From the NCBI GenBank assembly GCA_964058805.1, contig CAXKVV010000301.1, positions 1 through 39,866 of the forward strand: a stretch of 39,866 nt of DNA. The letters run 5' to 3'. The notes under the pieces are model-generated. The model worked only from the letters and a program-made list of their open reading frames with translations. It ran no database searches and had not been told where the DNA came from. How positions within the stretch are numbered: the first letter of the stretch is position 1; each line of letters starts with the position of its first letter. This DNA comes from Schoenoplectus triqueter (Eukaryota > Streptophyta > Magnoliopsida > Poales > Cyperaceae). The translations under genes and the position numbers were made by a program. This document shows positions 11,323 through 21,628 of this stretch, one piece after another.

Positions 11323-11978
11323 TGTTGGAATTAATTATTATTAATTATAATATGTATGGGCTTATATGTAATAAATATATTATATAATGGACTGTCAAAT
11401 TATACCCATAATGAAGTGATCAAATTCTGTATCGGGTTTATTATATGTCATGAGAAGTGGGACCTTTAATGTGTAGAATGCGTATTAATGACTTTATGAT
11501 TTAGTGATGGTCTGAATTATATAAAGTCTCATAATAATACAATTATGCTATTGGTCCCTGGAGAACACAACTATAGACAGCTTTCTGATTAAGCAGCGAA
11601 CCCGTTAAGAGAGAATCTGGATCCGATATGGACCCGTTAAGGTATAACTGCACTATGTTATATGGATGTTCATATATATGCAGAGATACAGTTGGCTTTG
11701 GACATCTTTTTTCATTTTCCCACTTTTTGGCACCTTTTCATTTCCAACAGATCCAGATCTCTCTCTCTTAACACTGTTCCAGAAGAGAAGAAACTGTCTG
11801 ACGCCGGTCCTCTCAATCACTCCATCGGATTAGAGGAAGATCGCTGGAAGGCTAAAGGAGTCTGGTGATCAACGGGGTTATGTCTCTCTGGAAGACTGAC
11901 AGCATGGATCAAGGTAACTTAATTTATGTTTAGGGTTCACTAGAGGATCATGGCCATAACAGTAAATTATAGACAACA
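11323..11978 (+). repeat. 5' LTR of the copia element
   Basis: 656 bp, TGTTGG...ACAACA. It holds a TATA-type promoter at 11518-11525 and a second TATATA at about 11669. It differs from the 3' LTR at 7 positions, all transitions (about 1.1%). An ATG in good plant context (AGCATGG at 11901-11907) is followed 10 bases on by a strong splice donor, AAG/GTAACTT. A 68-codon frame at 11662-11868 is present in both LTRs, but I treat it as leader sequence. Confidence 0.97.
11518..11525 (+). promoter_or_regulatory. TATA box of the 5' LTR
   Basis: TATATAAA lies in the 5' third of the LTR, where the U3 promoter is expected. Transcription would start near 11550. The same box is in the 3' LTR at 17974-17981, where it could drive read-out transcription toward the zinc-finger gene. 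Confidence 0.6.
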
Positions 11979-11980
11979 AT

Positions 11981-11992
11981 TGGTATCAGAGC
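11981..11992 (+). other. Primer-binding site (initiator Met tRNA)
   Basis: TGGTATCAGAGC, two bases after the LTR end, is the standard complement of the 3' end of plant initiator-methionine tRNA used to prime minus-strand DNA synthesis. It lies inside the predicted leader intron, so spliced RNA would lack it. Confidence 0.95.
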
Positions 11993-12349
11993 CTACTCTA
12001 GTTGAACTGTTAAGATCTAATGACTGATTCAAAAATTTCTCAGAAATTCGTATTTCTATAATAGGATATGTTATTTTAATCAAATAGTTTATAAATAGTT
12101 CGGAAATTTATAGATCTGTTTGTTAAATATGAAATTTATCAAGATTGACAATCAGTTTTGAAAAAATAAGTTTATCAGTTTATCAGAATCAAGAAATATT
12201 TCAGAAACTGATTGGTCAACACAGTAGCTTTCGAATTGCATATGATTAATTGTTATATTACATGATTATGTTAAGAAAATATGAATTTCTGATCTGTATT
12301 CCGCTGCGGTTATTTTTGAATCATGTCAAGATCAAATAATATTGGTTAT

Positions 12350-12385
12350 CTGAACGGGACCGCCGCAGTTAGGAAGCCCGTTCAG
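12350..12385 (+). other. Hairpin in the copia leader
   Basis: CTGAACGGG (12350-12358) and CCCGTTCAG (12377-12385) form a perfect 9-bp stem around an 18-base loop that is much more GC-rich than its surroundings. A CCGCTGCGGTTA motif just upstream (12301) resembles the loop's CCGCCGCAGTTA. A role in packaging or dimerisation of unspliced RNA is only a guess. Confidence 0.4.
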
Positions 12386-13197
12386 TATTTTCATGCCTAA
12401 CTCTTTTTTGCAGAAGGATTATGAGATAGTATGACCCTGTTGCCTTCTGTGAAACATGTAATGCATGAATGATTGATGTGTGTAAGCGGCCTAAGGTGCC
12501 AATTAATTATTTTTATTTTGGTGGCTTACATGTCATATAATTTTATTTATTATTAGGATAGTAATTTGGTAAGAATGAAAGATTTACATTAAGCATAGGA
12601 TGATGCCTTGTGAAGAGGATTCTTACGAAGGAGATCATCATGCCTTGGGTCATACTATCTCGCTTATGAATTGATTATGTTGGTTGTTGTTTATTCGGTA
12701 TTGATTGCATGAACCCATGAATTGATATTTAGGTTAAGCCAACATATTTGAGAAATTTATTTGGATAATGTTAAATTATTATGAAGGCTTCAGATAAAAT
12801 ACATTTTTTGAAATAATTAACAAAATTATTATCTTACCAAAGTAAGCTCTTATATTGGCGTTAATTATTTTTCAAGACTTGTATACGGACGATATACATA
12901 TAATATTTGATTTTTGGACTATCCCAAAGGAAAGACAACAATCACTTATTATATGTAAACAGATTGTAGTAATATATAGGTAATGGTCAATAAGTTTTAG
13001 GTGTGATTAGTTGATTGACCCAAAGGAAAGTTAACTAATTGACATCAAATGGACCGTTATATATCATTATTACGCCAAATTATCTAAGAATAATAATTGA
13101 TTTCAAAGAACACTTATTATTTGAGGATACTTAGTTGATGGAATATGCCTTATTTTGATTTAATATTATAATTCAGACATTTGATTCGTTATATTGC

Positions 13198-14091
13198 ATG
13201 TATTTTTCAGCAAAGATTACTGATCTTACTGCCGGCATCAATAGCATTCCGATGCTGACGGGTTCTAATTACAAGGAATGGAAAGATACCTTAGAAATTA
13301 TTCTTGGGTGTCTTGATCTAGATATAGCGTTACAGCAGGCTAAACCACCTGTACCTGCTGCAGACAGTCCTGACAATGTTCAGAATGCGCATGCACGGTG
13401 GATGAGGTCAAATCGCTTGTGTCTTAAGGTCATGCAAAGGACCATTCCTGAAAGTTTTAGGGGACCTGTTTCTGATTCCACTCTGGCCTTGGACTATCTT
13501 AACGAACTTGAGCAGAGGTTTGTTAGGAATGAGAAGGCTGAAATAGGCATTTTATTAAACAAACTCTGCACAATGAAGTACAATGGCAGAAGTAATGTCA
13601 GGGAGCACATTCTTAAAATGATGAATACCGCTTCAAAATTGAAGGCTCATAAACTAGACATATCGGAAGATATGTTGGTCTATTTGTCTCTCAACTCTCT
13701 TCCCACTTCTTTTGGGCAGTTTAAGGTGAGCTACAACTGTCAGAAGGAATCATGGACAGTCAATGAGCTCATCTCGCACTGTGTTCAGGAGGAAGAGCGT
13801 TTGAAGACGGACAAGAGCGAGAGTGCAAACATTGCTTCCACATCTAAAGGAAAAGGGAAACAGAAACGTAAAATCAATTCAGATGCTGCGACTACAAGTT
13901 CGCAGAAGAAACCCACTAAGGACAAGAAACCGGTTATCAAGACAGAGCCGGATAAGGAAAAGAAAGGGTGTTTCTTTTGTGGATCTGAAGGGCACATGAA
14001 GAAAAATTGTACCAATTATCACGCATGGCGTGCAAAGAAAGGTAATTTTCTCTTGTTTGTGAAGAAGTTAATTCAGTTTCAGTTTCAATAG
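13198..14091 (+). CDS. gag: Copia gag (nucleocapsid/capsid) protein
   Basis: The predicted 297 residues form the capsid-type polyprotein that coats retrotransposon RNA in virus-like particles. The N-terminal part (residues about 13-40, with GSNYKEW) is the usual copia gag start; a helical capsid region follows (to about residue 200). A Lys-rich linker then leads to a CCHC zinc knuckle (C258, C261, H266, C271, spacing CX2CX4HX4C). The ATG at 13198 gives a frame, but its first four codons overlap a strong splice acceptor (TTTTTCAG), so the true N-terminus may come from the LTR exon at 11904. The frame ends at 14091, soon after the knuckle, where related elements run on into protease. The protease frame here is shifted by one base (-1), and I see no canonical slippery heptamer. 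Confidence 0.93.
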   Translation: MYFSAKITDLTAGINSIPMLTGSNYKEWKDTLEIILGCLDLDIALQQAKPPVPAADSPDNVQNAHARWMRSNRLCLKVMQRTIPESFRGPVSDSTLALDYLNELEQRFVRNEKAEIGILLNKLCTMKYNGRSNVREHILKMMNTASKLKAHKLDISEDMLVYLSLNSLPTSFGQFKVSYNCQKESWTVNELISHCVQEEERLKTDKSESANIASTSKGKGKQKRKINSDAATTSSQKKPTKDKKPVIKTEPDKEKKGCFFCGSEGHMKKNCTNYHAWRAKKGNFLLFVKKLIQFQFQ

Positions 14092-17000
14092 ACACATGGT
14101 GGATAGATTCGGGTGTAACAACTCACATATCTGTGTCTATGCAGGGTTGCCGAAATTACCGTAGGCCAAGAGATGGTGAAAGATACATCTATGTAGGCGA
14201 TGGCAATAAGGCAGAAGTTGAAGCCATAAGGCATTTTAGATTACTTATGAAAACTGGTTTATATTTGAATTTGTATGATACTTTTGTTGTGCCGTCTTTT
14301 AGACGGAACTTAATTTCTATTTCCGCATTGGACAAATTAGGTTTTTCTTGTTCATTTAGAGATGGAAAATTTAGTTTGTATCGACACTCCAATATTATTG
14401 CTTCTGGTTTTCTGTCTGTTATGGATAATCTTTATGCTTTAGATACTATTGCTTCCTATAATGAGACCTTGAATAATGAAACTCGAAATGTTAGACAAAA
14501 ATTAACACATCAGGATTCAGCTGCACTTTGGCACAAGCGTTTAGGTCATATTTCTCAACAGAGAATTACACGTCTTGTTCAAAGTGAAATCCTGCGGCCC
14601 TTGGATATGTCGGACCTTGGTCCGTGCATTGAATGTGCTAAGGGCAAACAAACAAGCATGCGTAAGTATACAGTCAATCGTATGATGGATGTTCTTGAGC
14701 TGATACATACGGATATATGCGGACCATTCCCTACAGCAACTAGGAATGGTCATGCATATTTTATCAGTTTCATTGACGATTATTCTAGATATGGCTATAT
14801 ATATTTAATTAAAGAAAAAGCTCAAGCTTTGGACACATTTAAATCCTTCAAGTCTGAAGTCGAGTTACAACTCAACAAAAGGATTAAAGGCGTCAGATCA
14901 GATCGTGGTGGTGAATATTACGGTCGCTCTGACGGCTCGGGAGAGCAACGTCCAGGGCCTTTTACTAAATTCTTGGAGGATAATGGGATTGAGCCACAGT
15001 ATACAATGCCGGGTTCACCGACAATGAACGGTGTAGCTGAAAGACGCAATCGAACATTAATGGAGATGGTGCGAAGCATGATTTCTCATACATCGCTTCC
15101 ATTGAACCTCTGGGGAGAAGCACTTAAGACAGCAGCATACATTTTGAATCGGGTACCGACTAAGGCAGCAAACAAAACTCCATATGAGTTGTGGACTGGA
15201 CGAAAACCTAGTCTCCAACATTTTAGAATTTGGGGTTGTCCAGCTGAAGCTCGGCCTTATAGGCCACAAGAGAAAAAGTTGGATGAAAGGACTGTTAGCT
15301 GCTATTTTATCGGATATGCAGAAAGGTCCCGTGGGTACAAATTTTATGATCCCACTAATAGAATAATTTTTGAGACAAATACAGTTAAGTTCTTTGAGGA
15401 TGTTATGGTTCAGAAGGGAAATACAAATCAAATTGTCTTTGAAGAATCACATGATTCTCCTATACGAGAGGCACCCACATCGGTACCAATTGTAATAAGG
15501 ATATCTGGAGACTCATTGGTTCCTGAACCCACATCTGTGGTGAATGAACCTATAGTCAATGAACCTCCAGAAATAGAAGAGAATCCGGAACAAGACAATG
15601 TTGATATTGATGAGGAACTTATACCACCTCAAGAACCTCAAGAAATTATGCCTTTAAGACGGTCCACCAGAGAGAGAAGAAGCGCAATATCTAATGATTA
15701 TATTGTGTTTCTTCAAGAAAATGAATTCAACATTGGCATGATGGAGGATGATCCTGTCACTCTCCGTCAGGCTTTAGAAAGTGTGAATTATCATAAATGG
15801 ACCAAAGCCATGGATGAAGAAATAAAGTCAATGTATGACAACAACGTCTGGGATATCGTCCCTTTACCTCAAGGTGTGAAACCTATTGGTTGCAAATGGA
15901 TATTTAAGACCAAAAAGGATTCAGAAGGTAATGTGGAAAGATATAAAGCACGACTAGTTGCTAAGGGATTTACACAGAAAGAAGGTATTGACTTTACGGA
16001 AACTTTCTCGCCTGTGTCAACGAAAGATTCTTTTAGAATTATCATGGCTTTAGTGGCACACTTTGACCTTGAGTTACATCAGATGGACGTTAAGACTGCA
16101 TTTCTCAATGGCGACATTGATGAATGCATTTATATGTCGCAACCACCGAATTACGAATCCGATGACTCGAAACAGATGGTTTGCAAATTAAAGAAGTCTA
16201 TCTATGGACTCAAACAAGCGTCTCGACAGTGGTATTTCAAATTTCATCAAGTAATTATCTCATTCGGATTTGAGTCTAACTTGGTGGATGAATGTATATA
16301 TCACAAGTTCAGTGGGAGCAAGTTTGTATTTCTGGTTTTATATGTCGATGACATATTGCTTGCCAGTAACGATAAAAATATGATGCATGAAACCAAAAAA
16401 TTTCTTTTCAAACATTTTGACATGAAAGATCTTGGCGAAGCATCGTATGTGTTAGGTCTTAAAATACACAGAGATAGAAATAAGGGTATTTTAGGACTTT
16501 CACAACAAGCATATATCGATAAAGTTCTCAAGCGATATGGTATGAAAAGTTGTAAACCAGGAAATACCCCTGTCGCTAAAGGAGACAAGTTTAGTCTTGA
16601 TCAGTGCCCAAAAACAGAACTCGAGAAATCAGAAATGCATCAGATTCCATATGCTTCCTTGATAAGAAGTCTTATGTATGCTCAAGTGTGTACGCGTCCG
16701 GATATTGCGTATATCACAGGAATGCTTGGTCGCTATCTCAGTAATCCTGGTATGAATCACTGGAAAGCAGCCAAAAGGGTACTACGCTACTTGCAAAGAA
16801 CGAAGAATCACATGTTAACATATCGGCGATCAGACAAGCTTGAGGTAATTGGGTATACTGATTCCGACTTTGCAGGTTGTGTGGATAGCTTAAAGTCAAC
16901 ATCCGGTTATATTTTTATGTTGGCTGAAGGAGCTATTTCTTGGAGGAGTGCAAAGCAATCCATGATTGCCTCCTCCACCATGGCAGCTGAATTCATTGCG

Positions 17001-17327
17001 TGTTTCGAGGCATCGAACCATGGAATATGGCTAAGGAACTTTGTCACAGGGCTGCGCATTGTGGATACTATTAAGTTACCACTTAAGTTATATTATGACA
17101 ATAGTTCAGCAGTGCTGTATTCTAACAACAACAGGAGCTCGTCGAAATCCAAACATATCGACATTAAGTTCCTTGCTGTGAAGGAGAGAGTTCAGAGTGG
17201 ACTTATAAGTATTGAGCATATTGGTACAGCTTCCATGCTAGCAGATCCACTAACTAAGGGATTGATACCCAAACAGTTTCATGAGCATGTCGCTCATATG
17301 GGTATATATGTTACAGAGGATTATTAG
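14046..17327 (+). CDS. pol: Copia pol polyprotein (protease, integrase, reverse transcriptase, RNase H)
   Basis: One uninterrupted frame begins after a TAA at 14043-14045; its first ATG is at 14133, already inside protease. Domains in order: protease with the D-S-G active site (DSGV in place of the usual DSGA, codons at about 14107-14118); pre-integrase with HKRLGH and CIEC zinc ligands; integrase core with D194, D257 and E303 (numbered from the 14133 Met); a reverse transcriptase region starting near VWDIVPLP, with YVDD at 737-740; and RNase H with YTDSDFAG and a terminal ADPLTKGL. The length of about 1064 residues from that Met is normal for copia. It has no premature stop, but it is out of frame with gag, so expression would need a frameshift, or this copy lost one base near 14041-14090. 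Lineage within copia is not assigned. Confidence 0.95.
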   Translation, partial: FSLVCEEVNSVSVSIDTWWIDSGVTTHISVSMQGCRNYRRPRDGERYIYVGDGNKAEVEAIRHFRLLMKTGLYLNLYDTFVVPSFRRNLISISALDKLGFSCSFRDGKFSLYRHSNIIASGFLSVMDNLYALDTIASYNETLNNETRNVRQKLTHQDSAALWHKRLGHISQQRITRLVQSEILRPLDMSDLGPCIECAKGKQTSMRKYTVNRMMDVLELIHTDICGPFPTATRNGHAYFISFIDDYSRYGYIYLIKEKAQALDTFKSFKSEVELQLNKRIKGVRSDRGGEYYGRSDGSGEQRPGPFTKFLEDNGIEPQYTMPGSPTMNGVAERRNRTLMEMVRSMISHTSLPLNLWGEALKTAAYILNRVPTKAANKTPYELWTGRKPSLQHFRIWGCPAEARPYRPQEKKLDERTVSCYFIGYAERSRGYKFYDPTNRIIFETNTVKFFEDVMVQKGNTNQIVFEESHDSPIREAPTSVPIVIRISGDSLVPEPTSVVNEPIVNEPPEIEENPEQDNVDIDEELIPPQEPQEIMPLRRSTRERRSAISNDYIVFLQENEFNIGMMEDDPVTLRQALESVNYHKWTKAMDEEIKSMYDNNVWDIVPLPQGVKPIGCKWIFKTKKDSEGNVERYKARLVAKGFTQKEGIDFTETFSPVSTKDSFRIIMALVAHFDLELHQMDVKTAFLNGDIDECIYMSQPPNYESDDSKQMVCKLKKSIYGLKQASRQWYFKFHQVIISFGFESNLVDECIYHKFSGSKFVFLVLYVDDILLASNDKNMMHETKKFLFKHFDMKDLGEASYVLGLKIHRDRNKGILGLSQQAYIDKVLKRYGMKSCKPGNTPVAKGDKFSLDQCPKTELEKSEMHQIPYASLIRSLMYAQVCTRPDIAYITGMLGRYLSNPGMNHWKAAKRVLRYLQRTKNHMLTYRRSDKLEVIGYTDSDFAGCVDSLKSTSGYIFMLAEGAISWRSAKQSMIASSTMAAEFIACFEASNHGIWLRNFVTGLRIVDTIKLPLKLYYDNSSAVLYSNNNRSSSKSKHIDIKFLAVKERVQSGLISIEHIGTASMLADPLTKGLIPKQFHEHVAHMGIYVTEDY

Positions 17328-17765
17328 GTTGAGTGGGAGTTTGTACTTGTATTTCTTTTTTTTTATGTTTTATATGATATACTTTTTCAGATATCATGCA
17401 GTAGTTCTTATATGATATTCTGTGATTTCGTATGTATCATGCAGTTATTCAGTTTTATATACACTCTGAGCTTATAATTGACCTCTAATTCAGATTGATT
17501 AAGGTGACCAAATTGAAAAATAGGCATGTGGATCACATTACATGTAATTTTCAAACTACACATCCCCTTCATGATTCATGTCATTCAGTTATGTTTATAT
17601 CGTGATTTATGTCAGTTTAGTTTCGCTTTATGAGACGAATACTGCATAAAGTCCTTATAAATATGATTGATGGACGGAATTGGATGATGACATAAAAGGT
17701 TATGACAGCATAGTTAAGAGTACTCAATTCAGTATATATATATATATTTTTCAGATACATATAGC

Positions 17766-17778
17766 CCAAGTGGGAGAT
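17766..17778 (+). other. Polypurine tract of the copia element
   Basis: CCAAGTGGGAGATT lies directly before the 3' LTR's TGTTGG. AAGTGGGAGA is the plus-strand primer site typical of plant copia elements. Confidence 0.85.
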
Positions 17779-18434
17779 TGTTGGAATTAATTATTATTAA
17801 TTATAATATGTATGGGCTTATATGTAATAAATATATTATATAATGGACTGTCAAATTATACCCATAATGAAGTGATCAAATTCTGTATCGGGTTTATTAT
17901 ATGTCATGAGAAGTGGGACCTTTAATGTGTAGAATGCGTATTAATGACTTTATGATTTAGTGATGGTCTGAATTATATAAAGTCTCATAATAATACAATT
18001 ATGCTATTGGTCCCTGGAGAACACAACTATAGACAGCTTTTTGATTAAGCAGCGAACCCGTTAAGAGAGAATCTGGATCCGATATGGACCCGTTAAGGTA
18101 TAACTGCACTATGTTATATGGATGTTCATATATATGCAGAGATACAGTTGGCTTTGGACATCTTTTTTTGTTTTCCCACTTTCTGGCACCCTTTCATTTC
18201 CAACAGATCCAGATCTCTCTCTCTTAACACTGTTCCAGAAGAGAAGAAACTGTCTGACGCCGGTCCTCTCAATCACTCCATCGGATTAGAGGAAGATCGC
18301 TGGAAGGTTAAAGGAGTCTGGTGATCAACGGGGTTGTGTCTCTCTGGAAGACTGACAGCATGGATCAAGGTAACTTAATTTATGTTTAGGGTTCACTAGA
18401 GGATCATGGCCATAACAGTAAATTATAGACAACA
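17779..18434 (+). repeat. 3' LTR of the copia element
   Basis: 656 bp, the same length as the 5' LTR and about 98.9% identical. It retains the TATA box, the ATGGATCAAG start and the splice donor (GT at 18370-18371). It is followed by the second GTGAA duplication at 18435-18439. Confidence 0.97.
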
Positions 18435-18439
18435 GTGAA

Positions 18440-19219
18440 AACTAACATTTAAGCTTCCATATTAAAATATGACAAATACGAACGAAATGATCAGATGTAT
18501 TCCCTATATTTTATAATTAATTTCACTTTTGAATAAGCTATCCTGTTGGTAAACTCTATCTAAGCAAGTTATCAGGAACAATGCACTGAGATTATTATTA
18601 TAGAAAAGGAGTCTTTACAGCATCGCAATTCACGAGTCTAAGCCGGCTAAAAGAAGGTACAAAGAGAATTGATTAGGTGAAGTTTGCACTTTGCAAGGTA
18701 CAGTTGCTTCCACACAAAAATATATATTTTTTGAAAAAAAAAAGAAGGAATGGAAGAAAACAATTGAAGGTGTGATTAGCCTAACAAGTGAAAAGATGTT
18801 TAGAGAATCTGAAAGAGATATGGCCATAGTAAAACATGACAAAAGCATTTCCCCTGGAATAACAAGCACCAAATTGTGGGGGCCATTTTTGGAAGAGATA
18901 AGAACCTAAACACACCCCACTTCAAATAAGCCTATGCTCTATACACTCTGTAATTTACTTTAAATTGTAAAACAGCACAATTAGCCAGCTTTAAAATTTT
19001 GTTTTCTTTCCAATAGAAGCTAATAGCAGAGATGTCAACTCACTTGGAACTGGAAACCTTTTTAACTCATCAAAAAATTAAAATTGAAATTCCATTTCTC
19101 CCTCTCCTTTTTAAGGGAAATAGACATCAACTCCCAACACTAACTCCTCTACCTTTCTCTATTTCTTCTCTCCCTTTATCTCTCTAGCATTTCACATAGA
19201 AGGAAATTAAAATCAAGAC
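18440..19219 (+). promoter_or_regulatory. Upstream region and leader of the zinc-finger gene
   Basis: No independent gene here; short frames on both strands are noise. About 19095-19195 is pyrimidine-rich (CTCCCTCTCC, TCTCTCCC, TATCTCTC), as is common in plant 5' leaders. The copia 3' LTR ends only about 785 bases upstream of the start codon, so LTR read-out or silencing marks could reach this promoter. That effect is inferred. Confidence 0.4.
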
Positions 19220-19777
19220 ATGGCACATGGAGAACACCAAGAGGAGTTATCAGTCAACAAGGAGCGCTCACAAGAAGAAAAGGGGCCTCCAGCTAATTGG
19301 TTAAAACTCGCTCTGGCAAGCGGATCCACCTCACCAGAGAATTCCTCCAACTGTTCAGATTCTGGATCCAAACCAGCACCAATAAAAGTTTTCTCATGCA
19401 ATTTTTGCATGAGAAAATTTTGCAGCTCGCAGGCGTTAGGGGGACACCAAAATGCACACAAAAGAGAGAGAGGTGCAGCGAAGAGATCGTATTACCATGC
19501 ACAACGGATGGTTATGGGGGGCTTAACTTTAGAGGCTCATGCCGCCTTTATGCAGTCAATAAGGGACAAACAACCACAACAAATTTTGCAGAAGATTGAT
19601 CAAGATGTGCAAATTACAAATTTGGCAAATTTTGGTGAAACAAATTTGAATTGGGTGCCCTTTGGTTTAGAGCAGACACAAGGTTCGACTTGGCCAGGAA
19701 GTTTCCGGGTCACTGTGCAAGAGACGCCTGATAGATCTGTTGACAGTAGTAAAATTGATCTGGATCTCAGGCTGTGA
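19220..19777 (+). CDS. Single C2H2 (QALGGH) zinc-finger transcriptional repressor with EAR motif
   Basis: The single-exon gene encodes 185 residues. One plant-type C2H2 finger (C60, C63, H76, H80) contains the QALGGH signature at 71-76, which contacts DNA and is unique to plants. A basic stretch KRERGAAKR follows and can serve nuclear import. The C-terminus is IDLDLRL, an LxLxL EAR motif that recruits TOPLESS-type corepressors. The layout (finger in the first half, EAR at the very end, WPGSFR before it) matches the Arabidopsis ZFP1/ZFP3/ZFP4/ZFP7 group, whose members act in development and hormone responses. The start is chosen because the ATG at 19220 is the first in frame after a CT-rich leader and has A at -3. 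The exact orthologue is not determined. Expected in the nucleus. Confidence 0.93.
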   Translation: MAHGEHQEELSVNKERSQEEKGPPANWLKLALASGSTSPENSSNCSDSGSKPAPIKVFSCNFCMRKFCSSQALGGHQNAHKRERGAAKRSYYHAQRMVMGGLTLEAHAAFMQSIRDKQPQQILQKIDQDVQITNLANFGETNLNWVPFGLEQTQGSTWPGSFRVTVQETPDRSVDSSKIDLDLRL

Positions 19778-19836
19778 GTTCGTTGTCTAGTGTAGATTGT
19801 ATATTTTTATGCTATCATTAATTATTTTTTATTTTT

Positions 19837-19842
19837 AATAAA
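19837..19842 (+). terminator. Poly(A) signal of the zinc-finger gene
   Basis: AATAAA, 60 bases after the stop codon, in a T-rich 3' region. The unit 19778-20126 otherwise holds only 3' UTR-like sequence. Confidence 0.6.
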
Positions 19843-20129
19843 GCAATTTTGCACCCCTTTTTGAGAGGGAGGCGGCTTAAGATTGTTTAGTTTTTAAGTT
19901 TAAGGTAAGGTGTTTGTTGGATGCATCAAACTGGTCCTCCTGTAACAAGCAATGTGGAATTTAATAGTTTAATACATATTCAAAGGTGTTATCAATAACA
20001 CGCCATAATTTTCCAGATTAATAGTATTCTACACATTATTTATTTTAACTATTAGGAATTTAGGATATCTCAGTTAGTTTATAGAACCCAATCAGGTATA
20101 GGTTACCTTAGTAATTAGTGGTTGCCTTA

Positions 20130-21333
20130 GGGAGTGTTTGACAATCAATGGAATAGTAAAAAATTGGAATAGAATATCTATTCCGATGAATTAATTTGTC
20201 AAATGAATTTTAAACTAAGTAGAAGAGTGTGGAATAGTACTATTCCGGTATACTAACTTATAGGTGAAATATCAGATTAGCTTTCATCGGAATAAGGATT
20301 ATTATTTGATTATGATGTATTATATTATTATATTATAATTATGATTATGATTTAGTATTATTATATTATTATATTATATTTATTATTATAATTTATTATT
20401 ATAATTTATTATTATATTAATATTATTATTATTATTTATTATTATTATTATTATCATTATATTATTATTATTAAATTATTATTATCATTATTGTTATTAT
20501 ATTATCGTTACCATTAATATTATTATTATATTTATTATTATTATATTATTATAATTATAATTATTTATAATTATTTTTATGATTATGATTATATTTTTAT
20601 TATTATATTATTATGATTATGATTATGGTTATATTATTATGATTATGACTATAATTATTATTATCATGATTATGATTATATTATTAAAATTATGATTACT
20701 TATTATTATATTATTATTATAATTATAATTATTTATAATTATTTTTATGATTATGATTATATTTTTATTATTATGATTATATTTTTATTATTATATTATT
20801 ATGATTATGATTATGGTTATATTATTATGATTATGACTATAATTATTATTATTATGATTATGATTATATTATTAAAATTATGATTACTTATTATTATTAT
20901 ATTATTATAATTATAATTATTTATAATTATTTTTATGATTATGATTATTATATTATGATTATTTATTATTATTATATTATTATAATTATGATAATAATTA
21001 TAATTTTTTATTATTATATTACTATATTATAATTATGTTTATATTTTTATTATATTACTATTATAATATGATTATTTATTATGATTATTTTTTATTACTT
21101 TATTATTATTATTATCTTACTATTATGATTATTATTTTACTATTATTATTATTATCATCATCATTATTAACATCATAATTATTCATATTTTAACTATTCT
21201 GAGTAACAACTGCTAAACGATATTTTAACTCTTCCGAATAGTTAAGAATATCACTCTTCCAAAAAAATATTATTCTATCACTCTTCCAAAATTACCTCTT
21301 CCAAAACTATTCGTTGATTTGCCAAACGAACCC
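20130..21333. mobile_element. Tourist-like (PIF/Harbinger) MITE filled with microsatellite, copy 2
   Basis: The element is flanked by TTA on both sides (20127-20129 and 21334-21336), the PIF/Harbinger target duplication. Ends are GGGAGTGTTTGAC and, inverted, GGGTTCGTTTGGC. The non-repetitive 5' and 3' portions match those of the element at 4505-5589. The interior from about 20300 to 21180 is TTA/TTATGA microsatellite, with a larger tandem unit of about 170-190 bp repeated two to three times from about 20533. It sits between the convergent zinc-finger and cyclin genes. No transposase is encoded. Confidence 0.85.
20533..20960. repeat. Higher-order tandem repeat inside the TTA microsatellite
   Basis: A block running from ATAATTATAATTATTTATAA through TATGGTTATATTATTATG to TTATTAAAATTATGATTACT occurs at about 20533-20702 and again at about 20703-20895, and starts a third time at about 20897. 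The units are nearly identical, although the base composition alone would allow rapid drift, so the duplication is recent. Confidence 0.65.
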
Positions 21334-21628
21334 TTAATAAAATCCAAATCATGTAGTACCAGCAAGTTAAAATACGGTGAACAAGAGGAACAAAGACCCA
21401 ATATCACAAAAACTCAAGGCGCAAAAATTATCATACCTAGAAGGTAGCCCAGTTATCATACAACCATCTTTTAAATTTACCCATAAGAAAAAATGAAAAA
21501 AAAAAGATATACTTAAGCACTAGCTTTCTTAAGGTTAGTTTACCTAACTAGACAAAAAACAACCCACACTGGTCTTCATTTAAAAATTCACATCATCTCC
21601 ATTGCAGCTTATAGTTTCTTGAACAATT

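Larger units (their letters stand above)
11914..13210 (+). other. Predicted leader intron joining an LTR start codon to gag
   Basis: Donor AAG/GTAACTT at 11913/11914 follows ATGGATCAAG (11904-11913). The acceptor TATTTTTCAG ends at 13210, right at the 5' edge of the conserved gag reading frame. Splicing joins the G of 11913 to CA of 13211-13212, which makes an Ala codon in the gag frame without shifting it. The 1297-bp interval contains the primer-binding site and otherwise shows no open gag-like frame, which explains the unusually long gap before gag. This is inferred from splice signals and phase only; there is no transcript evidence. Confidence 0.55.
11323..18434 (+). mobile_element. Complete Ty1/copia LTR retrotransposon, 7112 bp
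   Basis: The element has two LTRs of equal length (656 bp), beginning TGTTGG and ending ACAACA, and is flanked by a perfect 5-bp duplication GTGAA (11318-11322 and 18435-18439). A primer-binding site complementary to initiator-methionine tRNA follows the 5' LTR, and a purine tract precedes the 3' LTR. Gag and pol lie between. Integrase precedes reverse transcriptase, which defines the copia (Pseudoviridae-type) order. The LTRs differ at only 7 positions, all transitions, so the insertion is recent. Pol is fully open, but gag and pol are in different frames, so this copy may not be autonomous. It lies about 0.8 kb upstream of the zinc-finger gene, in the same orientation. Confidence 0.97.

Noticed and set aside
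11056..11334. 92-codon frame ending in the LTR
   Set aside because: It crosses the insertion boundary at 11323, is Phe/Cys-rich and is not supported by any motif.
11662..11868. 68-codon frame in both LTRs
   Set aside because: It is conserved only because the LTRs are nearly identical; composition is not protein-like and it lies in the expected leader region.
15057..15431. Antisense frames over pol
   Set aside because: They are shadows of the strongly coding plus-strand pol frame.
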